In this document: positions 35,412-45,750 of the stretch, piece by piece | Position numbering within the stretch: position 1 is the stretch's first letter | Layout of the letters: each line of letters opens with the position of its first letter | Assembly: GCF_900116195.1 (NCBI RefSeq) | Contig: NZ_FOZW01000004.1 | Location: 62,001 to 126,000, forward strand | Length of the DNA stretch: 64,000 nt | Reading direction: 5' to 3' | DNA from: Alloyangia pacifica | Lineage (GTDB): Bacteria > Pseudomonadota > Alphaproteobacteria > Rhodobacterales > Rhodobacteraceae | The notes under the pieces: generated by a model | Databases searched by the model: none | What the model saw: only the letters and a program-made list of their open reading frames with translations | What the model was told of the DNA's origin: nothing | Made by a program: the position numbers and the translations under genes

Positions 35412-35679
35412 GCTGCTGCTGCCTCTGCGCGTCTTCTTGAGCGCCAGAGGTAGACTATCGCAGGGGGCCTAGGAAGGGGGCACGTCGGATGCGCGACCCC
35501 TGCACAATGCATGCACACGCGGGGGTTTGCCGGTCGCGCCGGCCACGTCATGCGGCTTCGGGCGGCGTTGCGGATTGCCCGCCGGCCAAAAGTCGAGTTG
35601 AATTTCCCCGGCCCGCGCTGCATGGCTTCGGGGTCGACGCGGCGTCAGCGCCGGACCGGCAAGTCGAGAGTTAGCCGTC

Positions 35680-37113
35680 ATGTCCTTCATCTATTTCATC
35701 AACGGTCTGGTCTGCGTGTTCTTCGCGCTGCTGATGGCGCTGGTGGCAATCCTGTTCCCCGATACCGGCGCCACCTTCGGCATGTCGGCGGTGCTGGTGG
35801 GCATGGTCGGCGGCGGGGTGAGCCTGTCGACCTGGTCCGACTTTCTCGACATCAACCGGCTGCACACCTTCCTGCTGACCTCCTCGGTCTGGGTCACCGC
35901 CGCCATCGCCGGGGCGGTGCCGCTGTGGCTTTGGGGGCTGACGCCGGTGGACGCGGTCTTCGAGGCCATGTCGGGGATCACCACCACCGGCTCGACGGTG
36001 ATGAGCGGGCTCGACGAGACGCCGCGCGGCGTGATCCTGTGGCGGGCGCTGCTGCAGGCGGTGGGTGGGGTCGGCTTCATCGTCACCGGCATCGCCATGC
36101 TGCCGCTGCTGCAGGTGGGCGGCATGCAGCTCTTTCGAACCGAAAGCTCGGACAAGGGCGAGAAGGAGCTGCGCAACGCGGCCTCCTTCGCCTCGGCCAC
36201 GCTGCGCATCTACCTCGGGCTGATGGCGCTCTGTGCCTTCGTCTACCTTGTCGGGGGAATGAACACGTTCGACGCGATCACCCACGCGATGACCACGCTC
36301 TCGACCGGCGGCTACTCGGGGTACGACGCCTCCTTCGGGCATTTCACCAGTCCCTTTCTGCAATGGGCCTGCACGATCTTCATGCTGCTCGGGGCGCTGC
36401 CCTTCGCCTGGTACCTGCGCATCGTGCTGAGGGGGGTGATCCGCAGCGAGCAGGTGGCGGCGATGGTCCGGTCACTGGCCGTGGTGATCAGCGTGCTGAC
36501 CGTCTGGCTGGTGCTCGACGAGGGCATGGCGCCCTTCGAGGCGGCGACGGCGGTGGCCTTCAACGTGGTCTCGGTGGTGACGACCACCGGCTATGCCACC
36601 ACCGACTACACGCTCTGGGGGCCCGTTGCCGCCGTGGCCTTCTTCCTGCTGACCGCGGTCGGTGGATGCACCGGCTCGACCGCCGGCGGGGCCAAGGCGA
36701 TGCGCTGGCTGCTCTTTGCCCGGGCGCTCAAGGCCAAGATGCAGACCATCCGCGCGCCCCATGCAGTCACCGCGATCCGCTATGAGGGCGCGCGGGTGGA
36801 CGAGGACGTGATGAAGGGCGTGATCGTCTTCATGATGTTCTACGGTCTGACCTTCGGCGGCTTCACCGTCGTGCTCGACTTCATGGGGCTGGACTTCGAG
36901 ACCTCGGCCAGCGGCGCGCTGACCGCGCTCGCGAATGTCGGGCCGGGGGTGGGGCCGATCATCGGCCCGGCGGGCAACTTCGCCACGATGAGCGATCCGG
37001 TGAAGCTGGTACTCTCGTTCGCCATGTATCTCGGGCGGCTGGAAATGATCACGGTCTACGTGCTGCTCACACCGCTCTTCTGGCGCGAGATCGGCGACCT
37101 GCGACGCAGCTGA
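35680..37113 (+). CDS. TrkH family potassium uptake protein
   Basis: A 477-residue K+ transporter subunit with the four-fold pore repeat. Selectivity-loop remnants are MSGITTTGSTV, TLSTGGYSG, VVTTTGYATTDY and ANVGPGVGPI, in the expected order. The block GGCTGSTAGGAKAMRWL after the third pore region is nearly diagnostic for TrkH/KtrB. No TrkA or KtrA regulatory gene is adjacent; TrkA is usually unlinked in this group. The 268 bases before it (35412-35679) hold nothing I can name. Confidence 0.93.
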   Translation: MSFIYFINGLVCVFFALLMALVAILFPDTGATFGMSAVLVGMVGGGVSLSTWSDFLDINRLHTFLLTSSVWVTAAIAGAVPLWLWGLTPVDAVFEAMSGITTTGSTVMSGLDETPRGVILWRALLQAVGGVGFIVTGIAMLPLLQVGGMQLFRTESSDKGEKELRNAASFASATLRIYLGLMALCAFVYLVGGMNTFDAITHAMTTLSTGGYSGYDASFGHFTSPFLQWACTIFMLLGALPFAWYLRIVLRGVIRSEQVAAMVRSLAVVISVLTVWLVLDEGMAPFEAATAVAFNVVSVVTTTGYATTDYTLWGPVAAVAFFLLTAVGGCTGSTAGGAKAMRWLLFARALKAKMQTIRAPHAVTAIRYEGARVDEDVMKGVIVFMMFYGLTFGGFTVVLDFMGLDFETSASGALTALANVGPGVGPIIGPAGNFATMSDPVKLVLSFAMYLGRLEMITVYVLLTPLFWREIGDLRRS

Positions 37114-37268
37114 TTTACATTGAACGGTCTGCTGTCGGTGATGTGCCAGGGGCACACTACGGGTGACGCAAATATTACCCCAAGCTAGGCTTCTGTAGCG
37201 GCGTTTAAGGCGCTGCCGATTCGCGTGATGATTGTGCGCGGGTACGAGCGTTTCTGGAGGGATTTTCG

Positions 37269-39086
37269 ATGCGGATTGCAACTTGTGGTGCGGCGTTGCT
37301 GCTTGGGACTGTACTGGCCTCCGGCGGAGCGCTGGCGCAGGAGATCGCCGACACGATCTATTCCGGCGGGCCGATCCTCACCATCGACGACGCGGCGCCC
37401 ACCGCCGAGGCGGTTGCGGTGAAGGACGGGATGATCCTCGCGGTCGGGACAATGGAGGAGGTCTCGGCGCTGCAAGGCGAGGGCACCGAGATGTTCGAGC
37501 TTGGCGGGCGCGCCATGCTCCCGGGCTTCGTCGACAGCCACGGCCACGTGGTGATGGGCGGCATCCAGGCGCTTTCCGCCAATATGCTCGCCCCGCCCGA
37601 CGGCGACGTGACCGACATTGCCAGCCTGCAGCAGGGGCTGCGCGACTGGATGGCGGACAACCAGGCGGTGGTCGACTCGGTGAACCTGATCATCGGCTTC
37701 GGCTATGACAATGCGCAGCTCGCCGAGCTGCGGCACCCGACGCGGGACGAGCTCGATGCGGTGTCTTCCGAGGTGCCGATCATGATCATTCACCAGTCGG
37801 GGCATCTTGGCGTCGCGAATTCCAAGGCGCTGGAGATCGCCGGGATCACCGAAGCGTCGGAAAACCCGCCGGGTGGCGTGATCCGGCGAGGCGAGGACGG
37901 GGCGCCCAACGGGGTTCTGGAGGAATACGCCTTCTTCGGTACGCTGGTGCCGCTGCTGAGCCAGCTCGGACCGGAGGGCTTCGAGACCTTTGCCAAGGCG
38001 GGGGCCGAGATGTGGGCACGCTTCGGCTACACCACCGGGCAGGAGGGGCGCTCGAGCGCCGGCAACGTCGCGGCGCTGAAGGCGGTGGATGCGGCGGGAG
38101 ATCTGCTGATCGACGTGGTGGCCTTTCCCGATGTGCTGGAGGCGCGGGATTTCATCGAGGCGAACGCGTCGCAAGAGTATGATGGCCACGTGCGGGTGGG
38201 CGGCTGCAAGCTGACCATCGACGGCTCGCCGCAGGGGTTCACCGCGCTGCGCGACCGGCCCTACTACGACCCGGTCGGGGACTACCCGCCGGGCTACAAG
38301 GGTTATGCGGCTGTCACCGAAGAACAGGTCAATGACTCGGTCGACTGGTGCTACGGCAACGGCTTCCAGATCCTCACCCACGCCAATGGCGAGGGCGCCT
38401 CGGACATGCTGATCGCGGCGATCGGCGCGGCGGAGGAGAAATACGGCCCGCCGGTCACCCGCCCGGTGCTGGTGCACGGCCAGTTCCTGCGCGAGGACCA
38501 GGTGGACAGCATCCAGAAGCTGGGCATCTTCCCCTCGCTCTTCCCGATGCACACCTACTACTGGGGCGACTGGCACCGCGATCACACCGTCGGCCCCGTC
38601 AATGCCGACAATATCTCGCCCACCGGCTGGGTGCGCGAGCGCGGCATGATGTTCGGCTCGCACCATGATGCGCCGGTGGCCTTCCCCGACAGCATGCGGA
38701 TCCTTTCGGCCACGGTGACAAGGCGCACGCGTTCGGGCGATATCCTCGGCCCGGCGCAGCGGGTGAGCGTGATGGAGGGGCTGAAGGCGCTGACAATCTG
38801 GCCGGCCTGGCAGCATTTCGAGGAGGACCGGAAGGGCTCGATCAAAGTCGGCAAGCTGGCGGATTTCGTGATCCTGTCGGACGATCCGACAGCGGTGGAC
38901 CCCGAGACGCTGGCGCAGCTTCGGGTGCGGGTGACGATCAAGGACGGCGCGGTGATCTACGAGGCGCCAAAGGACCTGCCGGAGGGCGAGCAGAAGACCG
39001 AGCTGCGCGACCGACCGTTCCTCGGCGATCCCGAGATGGGGCACGAGCTGCTCGATGCGATGTATGCGGCGATGAAGCTCGAGTGA
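37269..39086 (+). CDS. Exported amidohydrolase (YtcJ-like, metal-dependent)
   Basis: A 605-residue amidohydrolase of the YtcJ/family-3 type. The first 23 residues are a signal peptide (LLLGTVLASGGALAQ), so the enzyme acts in the periplasm. The metal-binding HxH is in PGFVDSHGHVVMGG, further ligands lie in ILTHANGEGA and FGSHHDAPVAFPD, and the C-terminus closes the composite beta domain (KVGKLADFVILSDDPTAVDP). GGAGGG lies seven bases before the ATG. Substrates in this family are N-acyl amides, formamides or hydantoins; none can be chosen here. Confidence 0.9.
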   Translation: MRIATCGAALLLGTVLASGGALAQEIADTIYSGGPILTIDDAAPTAEAVAVKDGMILAVGTMEEVSALQGEGTEMFELGGRAMLPGFVDSHGHVVMGGIQALSANMLAPPDGDVTDIASLQQGLRDWMADNQAVVDSVNLIIGFGYDNAQLAELRHPTRDELDAVSSEVPIMIIHQSGHLGVANSKALEIAGITEASENPPGGVIRRGEDGAPNGVLEEYAFFGTLVPLLSQLGPEGFETFAKAGAEMWARFGYTTGQEGRSSAGNVAALKAVDAAGDLLIDVVAFPDVLEARDFIEANASQEYDGHVRVGGCKLTIDGSPQGFTALRDRPYYDPVGDYPPGYKGYAAVTEEQVNDSVDWCYGNGFQILTHANGEGASDMLIAAIGAAEEKYGPPVTRPVLVHGQFLREDQVDSIQKLGIFPSLFPMHTYYWGDWHRDHTVGPVNADNISPTGWVRERGMMFGSHHDAPVAFPDSMRILSATVTRRTRSGDILGPAQRVSVMEGLKALTIWPAWQHFEEDRKGSIKVGKLADFVILSDDPTAVDPETLAQLRVRVTIKDGAVIYEAPKDLPEGEQKTELRDRPFLGDPEMGHELLDAMYAAMKLE

Positions 39087-39240
39087 CGCGCGAGGCGGGA
39101 CGTGGGGATCAGAATTTCCAACTGGTGACCGTCCCGCCGAGCCAGAAGATGTCCTCGTCGCAATCTTTGTCAGCGAGGAGGCGGAATTCGGCGACGAAGC
39201 GGCCGCCGAACTGCACCAGCTGGTGTGCCGTTCTCACGGG

Positions 39241-39501
39241 ATGCTCAGTGAGAGAAAAGTGCTCGGAGCGAAACTCCTCGAGGCGCCGGAGGGCATTTCG
39301 CTCGGGATGACCTGTCAGGAGGTCTGCGGCATGCTCGGTATCTCACGAACGGCGCTGAAGTTCAGATTGTCTCGCGTGCGCGATGCCCTGGGGGTGGAAA
39401 GCAACCTCGAAGCGGTGCGCACCGCGATTTACGCCAGCTTGATCGCGGGCACACCCCACGTCGAGACGACCCGGGTGGACGAAACCATCAGCGTCTGGTG
39501 A
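39241..39501 (+). CDS. LuxR-type HTH fragment
   Basis: An 86-residue protein whose central part is a LuxR/FixJ-type DNA-binding domain (MTCQEVCGMLGISRTALKFR then LSRVRDALGV). No sensor domain precedes it. The frame is open back to 39076 and the extra codons (DVLVAIFVSEEAEFGDEAA) look coding-like but have no start codon, so this may be the 3' remainder of a longer regulator that lost its beginning. An in-frame GTG at 39223 is an alternative start. Possible pseudogene. Confidence 0.42.
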   Translation: MLSERKVLGAKLLEAPEGISLGMTCQEVCGMLGISRTALKFRLSRVRDALGVESNLEAVRTAIYASLIAGTPHVETTRVDETISVW

Positions 39502-39533
39502 CGCTGCGGGGAACGGGCCCTGGTCTAGATAGA

Positions 39534-39560
39534 AAAGGCGCGGAGGAGCTCCGCGCCTTT
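39534..39560. terminator. Bidirectional rho-independent terminator
   Basis: AAAGGCGCGGAG and CTCCGCGCCTTT form a 12-bp perfect stem around GAG between convergent genes; T-rich tails on both sides, stronger on the minus strand (helicase gene). Confidence 0.88.
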
Positions 39561-39573
39561 CGCTGTTTCGGGA

Positions 39574-40875
<1,302 letters not shown>

Positions 40876-41341
40876 GAAAATCCTTTCGGGGAGGGCCGCG
40901 AGGGGCCGTCGCCGTCTGTGCGCCTTTGCGCGGGAGGAGATGTGCAGCGGGCTGCGATTGGACGCACGGGCCGGATTGCCCGAGTGCCGTAATCGCAAGA
41001 ACTCCTTCGCGAGGCCGGACCCATGGGAGGGTGCCAACGGCGGGAAATCTGGCATCGCAGGCGCGGGGCGTTTGGCCCCGGGCTGGTAAGGAACCGGCGA
41101 TCACGAGCAGCTAAATGGGGGGAAACCGTGCGAAAGTCAATGCGCCGGCATGACGGGGCGGTATGCGCGGGGAACGGCCCGTCGCGGCCCGCATGATTAT
41201 GGCCGTTGCAATTTCCGGCGAAAGGCCCCATCTACGGGGGGCTACTGAATTTCGTTTCCTGATTCCTCCACGGCTCAGCATTCGACGTTGAGACGCCAGG
41301 TCGCTGCGCTTTGTGGGCGACACAGATAGAGGAATACAACC
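40876..41341. other. Leader region between the helicase and cold-shock genes
   Basis: About 465 bases with no gene on either strand. It must hold both divergent promoters and, for csp, probably a long 5' leader of the kind that folds as an RNA thermoswitch in cold-shock mRNAs. I could not identify a convincing -10/-35 pair. GAGGAA lies seven bases before the csp ATG. Confidence 0.4.
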
Positions 41342-41548
41342 ATGGCAACTGGTACCGTTAAGTGGTTCAACACCACCAAAGGCTTCGGCTTCATCGCACC
41401 CGATGGTGGCTCGAAAGACGTTTTCGTGCACATCTCGGCTGTTGAGCGTTCGGGCCTCACCGGTCTCGCAGACAACCAGAAAGTTTCTTTCGACATCGAA
41501 GCAGGCCGTGACGGCCGCGAGTCGGCAGTGAACCTGGAACTGGTGTAA
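41342..41548 (+). CDS. Cold-shock protein, CspA family
   Basis: A 68-residue single cold-shock domain that binds single-stranded RNA and DNA and melts mRNA structure. RNP1 is KGFGFIAP and RNP2 is VFVHISAV; the start [10 protein letters not shown] is the family signature. GC content is lower than in the neighbours, as in many highly expressed genes. Monocistronic, followed by a small terminator hairpin. Cold or growth-phase induction is assumed from the family and is not shown by the sequence. Confidence 0.95.
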   Translation: MATGTVKWFNTTKGFGFIAPDGGSKDVFVHISAVERSGLTGLADNQKVSFDIEAGRDGRESAVNLELV

Positions 41549-41588
41549 GCCGGTTAAGGCGGGCTGCGGCCCTGCCGAAAGATTTGAA

Positions 41589-41620
41589 GAGCGGGCCTGC
41601 GGGTCCGCTCATTTGCATTT
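41589..41620 (+). terminator. Probable terminator of csp
   Basis: GAGCGG (41589-41594) pairs with CCGCTC (41605-41610), followed by ATTTGCATTT. Confidence 0.5.
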
Positions 41621-41645
41621 GGGGGCGCAGAAAGCGCATTGCGGG

Positions 41646-41683
41646 CCGGGTGATCGCCTGTCCGTGGACTGGCGATCACCCGG
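41646..41683. repeat. 13-bp perfect inverted repeat downstream of glnD
   Basis: CCGGGTGATCGCC (41646-41658) and GGCGATCACCCGG (41671-41683) are exact inverted copies around a 12-base loop, 29 bases beyond the glnD stop. No T-run follows on either strand, so it is either a 3'-end hairpin of the glnD mRNA or a protein-binding site. Confidence 0.75.
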
Positions 41684-41711
41684 CGGCCTTCTGGCTTGAG
41701 TCCGGGCGGTT

Positions 41712-44510
41712 CTACACCCCCGCCCGCTGCGCCCCCGCCGCGATGGCGTCGCGCAGCTTGCGTTCCAGCATCTTCTGCTTCGACGGGGTGAAGTACTTCA
41801 GACCGAACATGTCCTTCACGTAGAAGGTGTCGACCACCTGCTCGCCGTAGGTCGCGATGACCGCGGAGACGATGTAGACGTGGCTTTCCGACAGGGTGCG
41901 CGTCAGATCGTAGAGCAGCCCCGGACGGTCGCGCGTATCGACCTCGATGATCGTGTAGATGTCCGAGCCCTCGTTGTCGAAGCTGATCGAGGTGGGAACC
42001 TTGAAGGCCTGTTCGCGCTTCTTCAGCTTGCCGCGCTGCTCGATGGCCTCGCGCGGACGGACCTCGCCCATCAGCGTCTTGCGGATCATGTCGCGCAGGC
42101 GGGGCAGGCGGGCTTCCTCGTAGGGCGAGCCGTCGGCATCCTGGATCCAGAAGGCGGCGGTCGCATAGCCGTCCTTCGAGGTGAAGGTGCGCGCATCGAC
42201 CACGTTTGCCCCGACCAGCGAGAGCGCCCCGGCGAGCCGGGCGAAGATGCCCGGGTGGTCCTGCAGGGCAAAGCAGGCGCGGGTGGCGTCGCGGTCCTCG
42301 TCGGGGTGGATGTCGATCTTGATCTCGTCATCCTTGATGTCACGCAGCAGCCGGGCAAAGACCTCGTGCGCGGTCAGATGGAGCCCCTGCCAGTAGGACT
42401 CGTAGTGGCGTCCGGTCTCGGCACGCAGCTCCTTGGAGTCCCAGTCCGACAGCGCCTCGCGCAGCGCCTTCTTGGCCTCGTTGCCGCGGTTCTCGCGGTT
42501 GAGCGCTTCCATGCCATCCTCGAGCCCGCGGCGGGTCTGGCGGTAGAGCGCGCGCAGCAGCGCCGCCTTCCAGTTGTTCCACACGTCCGGCCCGACTCCG
42601 CGGATGTCACAGACGGTGAGCACGGTCAGCAGGTCGAGCCGCTCGCGCGTCTGCACCGCCTTGGCGAAGTCGCGCACCGTGCGCGGATCGGCGATGTCGC
42701 GCTTCTGCGCCATGTCCGACATCAGCAGGTGGTAGCGCACCAGCCATTCGACCGTGGCGCTCTCCTGCTTGCTCAGGCCGAGCCGCGGCGCCACCTTGCG
42801 GGCGATCTGCGCACCGAGCACGGCGTGGTCCTCGTCGCGGCCCTTGCCGATGTCATGCAGCAAGAGCGCGGTGTAGAGCACCTTGCGGTTCACGCCCTCG
42901 CGCAGGATCTCGGAGGCGACAGGCAGATCCTCGGTCAGGTCGCCGTGTTCGATCTGCGACAGGTTGCCGATGCACTGGATGGTGTGCTCATCCACCGTGT
43001 AGCTGTGGTACATGTTGAACTGCATCATCGCCACGATCGGCTCGAACTCGGGGATGAAGGCGGCCAGCACGCCAAGCTCGTTCATCCGCCGCAGCGAGCG
43101 TTCGGGATTGCCGTGCTTCAGCAGCAGGTCCATGAAGATGCGCTGCGCCTCGCGATCCTGGCGCATGTCCTCGTCGATGAGATGCAGGTTGGCCTTCACC
43201 AGACGCATGGCATCGGGGTGCAGCAGCAGGCCGGTGCGCAGCCCTTCCTCGAAGAAGCGCAGCAGGTTGATCTTGTCGGACAGGAAGGCGATCGGATCGA
43301 CGATGGCGAGCCGGTTGTGCACCACCTCGTAGCCGTCCTTCACGTTGGGGCCGCGCTTGAACATGCGCAGCAGCAGCGGCGCGTCCTTCTGCTGCTCGGA
43401 TTCCAGCGAGGTGAGGAAGATGCGGGTGAGATCGCCGGTCGATGTCGCGTGGCGGAAATAGTCCTGCATGAACCATTCCACCGCGCGGCGCCCGCCCCGG
43501 TCGTGATAGCCCATGCGGTCCGCCACCTCGACCTGCATGTCGAAGGTCAGCTGCTCGACCGCCCGCCCGGCTGCGAGGTGAAGATGGCAGCGGGTGGCCC
43601 AGAGGAATTCCTCGGCGCGGTAGAAGGTGCGGTATTCCTCGGGACGGAACACGCCGAGGCGCACGAGGTCCTCGGTGTCGTCGGTGTGATGGACGTATTT
43701 GGTGATCCAGTAGAGCGACTGCAGGTCGCGCAGCCCGCCCTTGCCCTCCTTCACGTTGGGCTCGACCACGTAGCGCAGCCCGTGCTTGCGATGGCGGTCC
43801 GAGCGTTCCTCGAGCTTGGCGGCGACGAAGGCGCGCTCGGTGCCCTTGAACAGGTCGTTCCAGAGCCGCTCTTCCAGCTCGTCCGCCAGCGGCTTGTGGC
43901 CGGTGATGTAGCGATGCTCCAGCATCGCCGTGCGGATGGTGAAATCCTCGGCGCCGAGGCGCAGGCAATCCTTCACCGTGCGCGAGGAATGCCCGACCTT
44001 CAGCTTCAGGTCCCAGAGCATGTAGAGCATCGACTCGATGACGCTCTCGGCCCAGGCGGTGATCTTGTGCGGGGTCAGGAACAGCAGGTCGACGTCGGAG
44101 AAGGGGGCCATCTCGCCGCGGCCGTAGCCGCCCACCGCGAGCACCGAGAGACGCTCGCCCTTGGTCGGGTTCGGGTTGCGATGCAGGCGCTGGGTGGCGA
44201 CGTCGAAGCAAATGCGCACCAGCCCGTCGGTGACCCAAGTATAGGCATGGGTGACGGGAAAGGCATTGTGCGGCTGGCGGGCGAACTCGCGGGCGATGGT
44301 CTCGCGGCTCTGCTTGCTGGCCTCGCCGAGGATTTTCACCACGGTTGCGCGAATGGCGCCTTCGCCGCCCTCGTCGGGGAGGGCGGCGAAGACGCGGGCA
44401 CGAATGCCCGCGATGTCGAAGATCTCCTCTGCCGGGGCGATCAGGTCGTCCGGCAGGATGTCGGGGGTGTCAGTAGCCGGCGCCGGAGAAACTGGAGGGG
44501 GCAGGGTCAA
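41712..44510 (-). CDS. glnD: PII uridylyltransferase/uridylyl-removing enzyme
   Basis: A 932-residue nitrogen sensor that adds UMP to PII proteins when glutamine is low and removes it when glutamine is high. Domains in order: nucleotidyltransferase with VGGYGRGEMAPFSDVDLL (about 130), the linker with HD-type phosphohydrolase box LLHDIGKGRDEDHAV (about 550), and two C-terminal ACT domains (GIFARLAGALSLVGANVVDA and RPGLLYDLTRTLSESHVYI). Complete. Its 5' end overlaps the 3' end of the LpoA-like gene by 41 bases. murJ, its usual neighbour in alphaproteobacteria, is 6 kb away. Confidence 0.96.
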   Translation of the reverse strand: MTLPPPVSPAPATDTPDILPDDLIAPAEEIFDIAGIRARVFAALPDEGGEGAIRATVVKILGEASKQSRETIAREFARQPHNAFPVTHAYTWVTDGLVRICFDVATQRLHRNPNPTKGERLSVLAVGGYGRGEMAPFSDVDLLFLTPHKITAWAESVIESMLYMLWDLKLKVGHSSRTVKDCLRLGAEDFTIRTAMLEHRYITGHKPLADELEERLWNDLFKGTERAFVAAKLEERSDRHRKHGLRYVVEPNVKEGKGGLRDLQSLYWITKYVHHTDDTEDLVRLGVFRPEEYRTFYRAEEFLWATRCHLHLAAGRAVEQLTFDMQVEVADRMGYHDRGGRRAVEWFMQDYFRHATSTGDLTRIFLTSLESEQQKDAPLLLRMFKRGPNVKDGYEVVHNRLAIVDPIAFLSDKINLLRFFEEGLRTGLLLHPDAMRLVKANLHLIDEDMRQDREAQRIFMDLLLKHGNPERSLRRMNELGVLAAFIPEFEPIVAMMQFNMYHSYTVDEHTIQCIGNLSQIEHGDLTEDLPVASEILREGVNRKVLYTALLLHDIGKGRDEDHAVLGAQIARKVAPRLGLSKQESATVEWLVRYHLLMSDMAQKRDIADPRTVRDFAKAVQTRERLDLLTVLTVCDIRGVGPDVWNNWKAALLRALYRQTRRGLEDGMEALNRENRGNEAKKALREALSDWDSKELRAETGRHYESYWQGLHLTAHEVFARLLRDIKDDEIKIDIHPDEDRDATRACFALQDHPGIFARLAGALSLVGANVVDARTFTSKDGYATAAFWIQDADGSPYEEARLPRLRDMIRKTLMGEVRPREAIEQRGKLKKREQAFKVPTSISFDNEGSDIYTIIEVDTRDRPGLLYDLTRTLSESHVYIVSAVIATYGEQVVDTFYVKDMFGLKYFTPSKQKMLERKLRDAIAAGAQRAGV

Positions 44511-45660
44511 GAATCGTTACCTGGCTGTTCTGGATGGTGGCGACGGCGAGACCACGCTCGTTGGTGCCGTCCGATTTCAGCCTGAATACACCGCCGGTGC
44601 CTTGGAAACCAGCGGCTTGCGTCAGCGCGCGGCCGGTGAGGGCATCGCTGCGACCCTGCGCGACCAGCGCACCGACTGCGGCCACGCCGTCGAAGGCGAG
44701 CCCGGCCAGCGGGTGCGGCTCGGCGCCATAGGCCCCGCGGTAGCGGGCGTTGAAGTTCCGCTGCATCGCCTGGTCGGGCATGGTGAACCACGCGCCCTGG
44801 GCACCGGGATAGGAGAACAGTTGCGGCGCCACGTCCCAGCGGGTCAGGCCGATGTACTGGGTGACCGCCGGATCGACGCCGGACTCGGGCATCAGCTGCA
44901 GCAGCAGAGGCATGGCGGCATTGGTGGCGTCCGAGGTGATGAAGACCGACTGCGCGCCGCTGCTGCCGATGATGCTGCTCATCGATTGCGCGGTGGTGGT
45001 GACCCCCTCGACGCTGAGCGGGTAGGGCTGTTCGGCCACGACCGAGACGCCGTTGCGCGCGGCGGCCTGGTTGATGGCGGTGCGCCCGAATTCGCCCGGC
45101 ACGTCCTGCGAGTAGAGCACGGCGACGGAGTTGACGCCCCGACGCGTGCCGAAGCCCATCAGCCGGTCGGCGGTATTGGTGAAGGTCGGTCCGAGGATGA
45201 ACAGATTGCCCCCGGCGATGCTGGCATTGTTGGAGAAGGCCAGAACGTTCACGCCCTCGTCGGCGACCATCTTGGAGGCCTCGACGGCAGCCTCGCCACG
45301 CAGCGGGCCGAGGATGATCCGCGCGCCCTCGTCCACCGCGCGCTGCGCCTGGGCGGCGGCCTGGGCGGGCTGGCCGGCGGTGTCATACACGGCGAGGTCG
45401 ATCTGCGCGTTGCCGAGGTCGGCGATGGCGAGACGTGCGGCGTTCTCCAGATCGCGGGCGACGGCCGCAGCGGAGGGGTCGGATTGCGGCACCAGCAGCG
45501 CCACGCGCACGGTCTGGCCAGGGTCGATGCTCGGGCCACCGCTGCTGGCGGACCCGAGATCGGTCATGCTGGAGACGTCGCAGGCGGCAAGCAGCGCGCC
45601 GGTGGCAAGCACGGCGGCAGGGCGCAGCGCCTTGCGGGCGCGGGCGAAAAGGGCGAACAT
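44470..45660 (-). CDS. Penicillin-binding-protein activator (LpoA/LppC-like lipoprotein)
   Basis: A 396-residue protein with a lipobox (ATGALLAAC, C27), so it is anchored to the outer or inner membrane. The rest is a periplasmic-binding-protein fold (VRVALLVPQSDPSAAAVARD ... IILGPLRGEAAVEA ... VFITSDATNAAMPLLLQ) with two Rossmann-like lobes, as in the C-terminal half of LpoA. It lacks the N-terminal TPR half of E. coli LpoA, which is normal outside gamma-proteobacteria. It is divergent from rsmI, the same LppC-rsmI arrangement known in many proteobacteria. Confidence 0.87.
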   Translation of the reverse strand: MFALFARARKALRPAAVLATGALLAACDVSSMTDLGSASSGGPSIDPGQTVRVALLVPQSDPSAAAVARDLENAARLAIADLGNAQIDLAVYDTAGQPAQAAAQAQRAVDEGARIILGPLRGEAAVEASKMVADEGVNVLAFSNNASIAGGNLFILGPTFTNTADRLMGFGTRRGVNSVAVLYSQDVPGEFGRTAINQAAARNGVSVVAEQPYPLSVEGVTTTAQSMSSIIGSSGAQSVFITSDATNAAMPLLLQLMPESGVDPAVTQYIGLTRWDVAPQLFSYPGAQGAWFTMPDQAMQRNFNARYRGAYGAEPHPLAGLAFDGVAAVGALVAQGRSDALTGRALTQAAGFQGTGGVFRLKSDGTNERGLAVATIQNSQVTILDPAPSSFSGAGY

Positions 45661-45750
45661 TGGTGGCTGGCTCCCTCGTTGACGCCCAAGCGGTTCTTCC
45701 GCATGAGCATTTGGGAGCAATCATAGTACAGCGGGGGATCGGGTCCAGTG

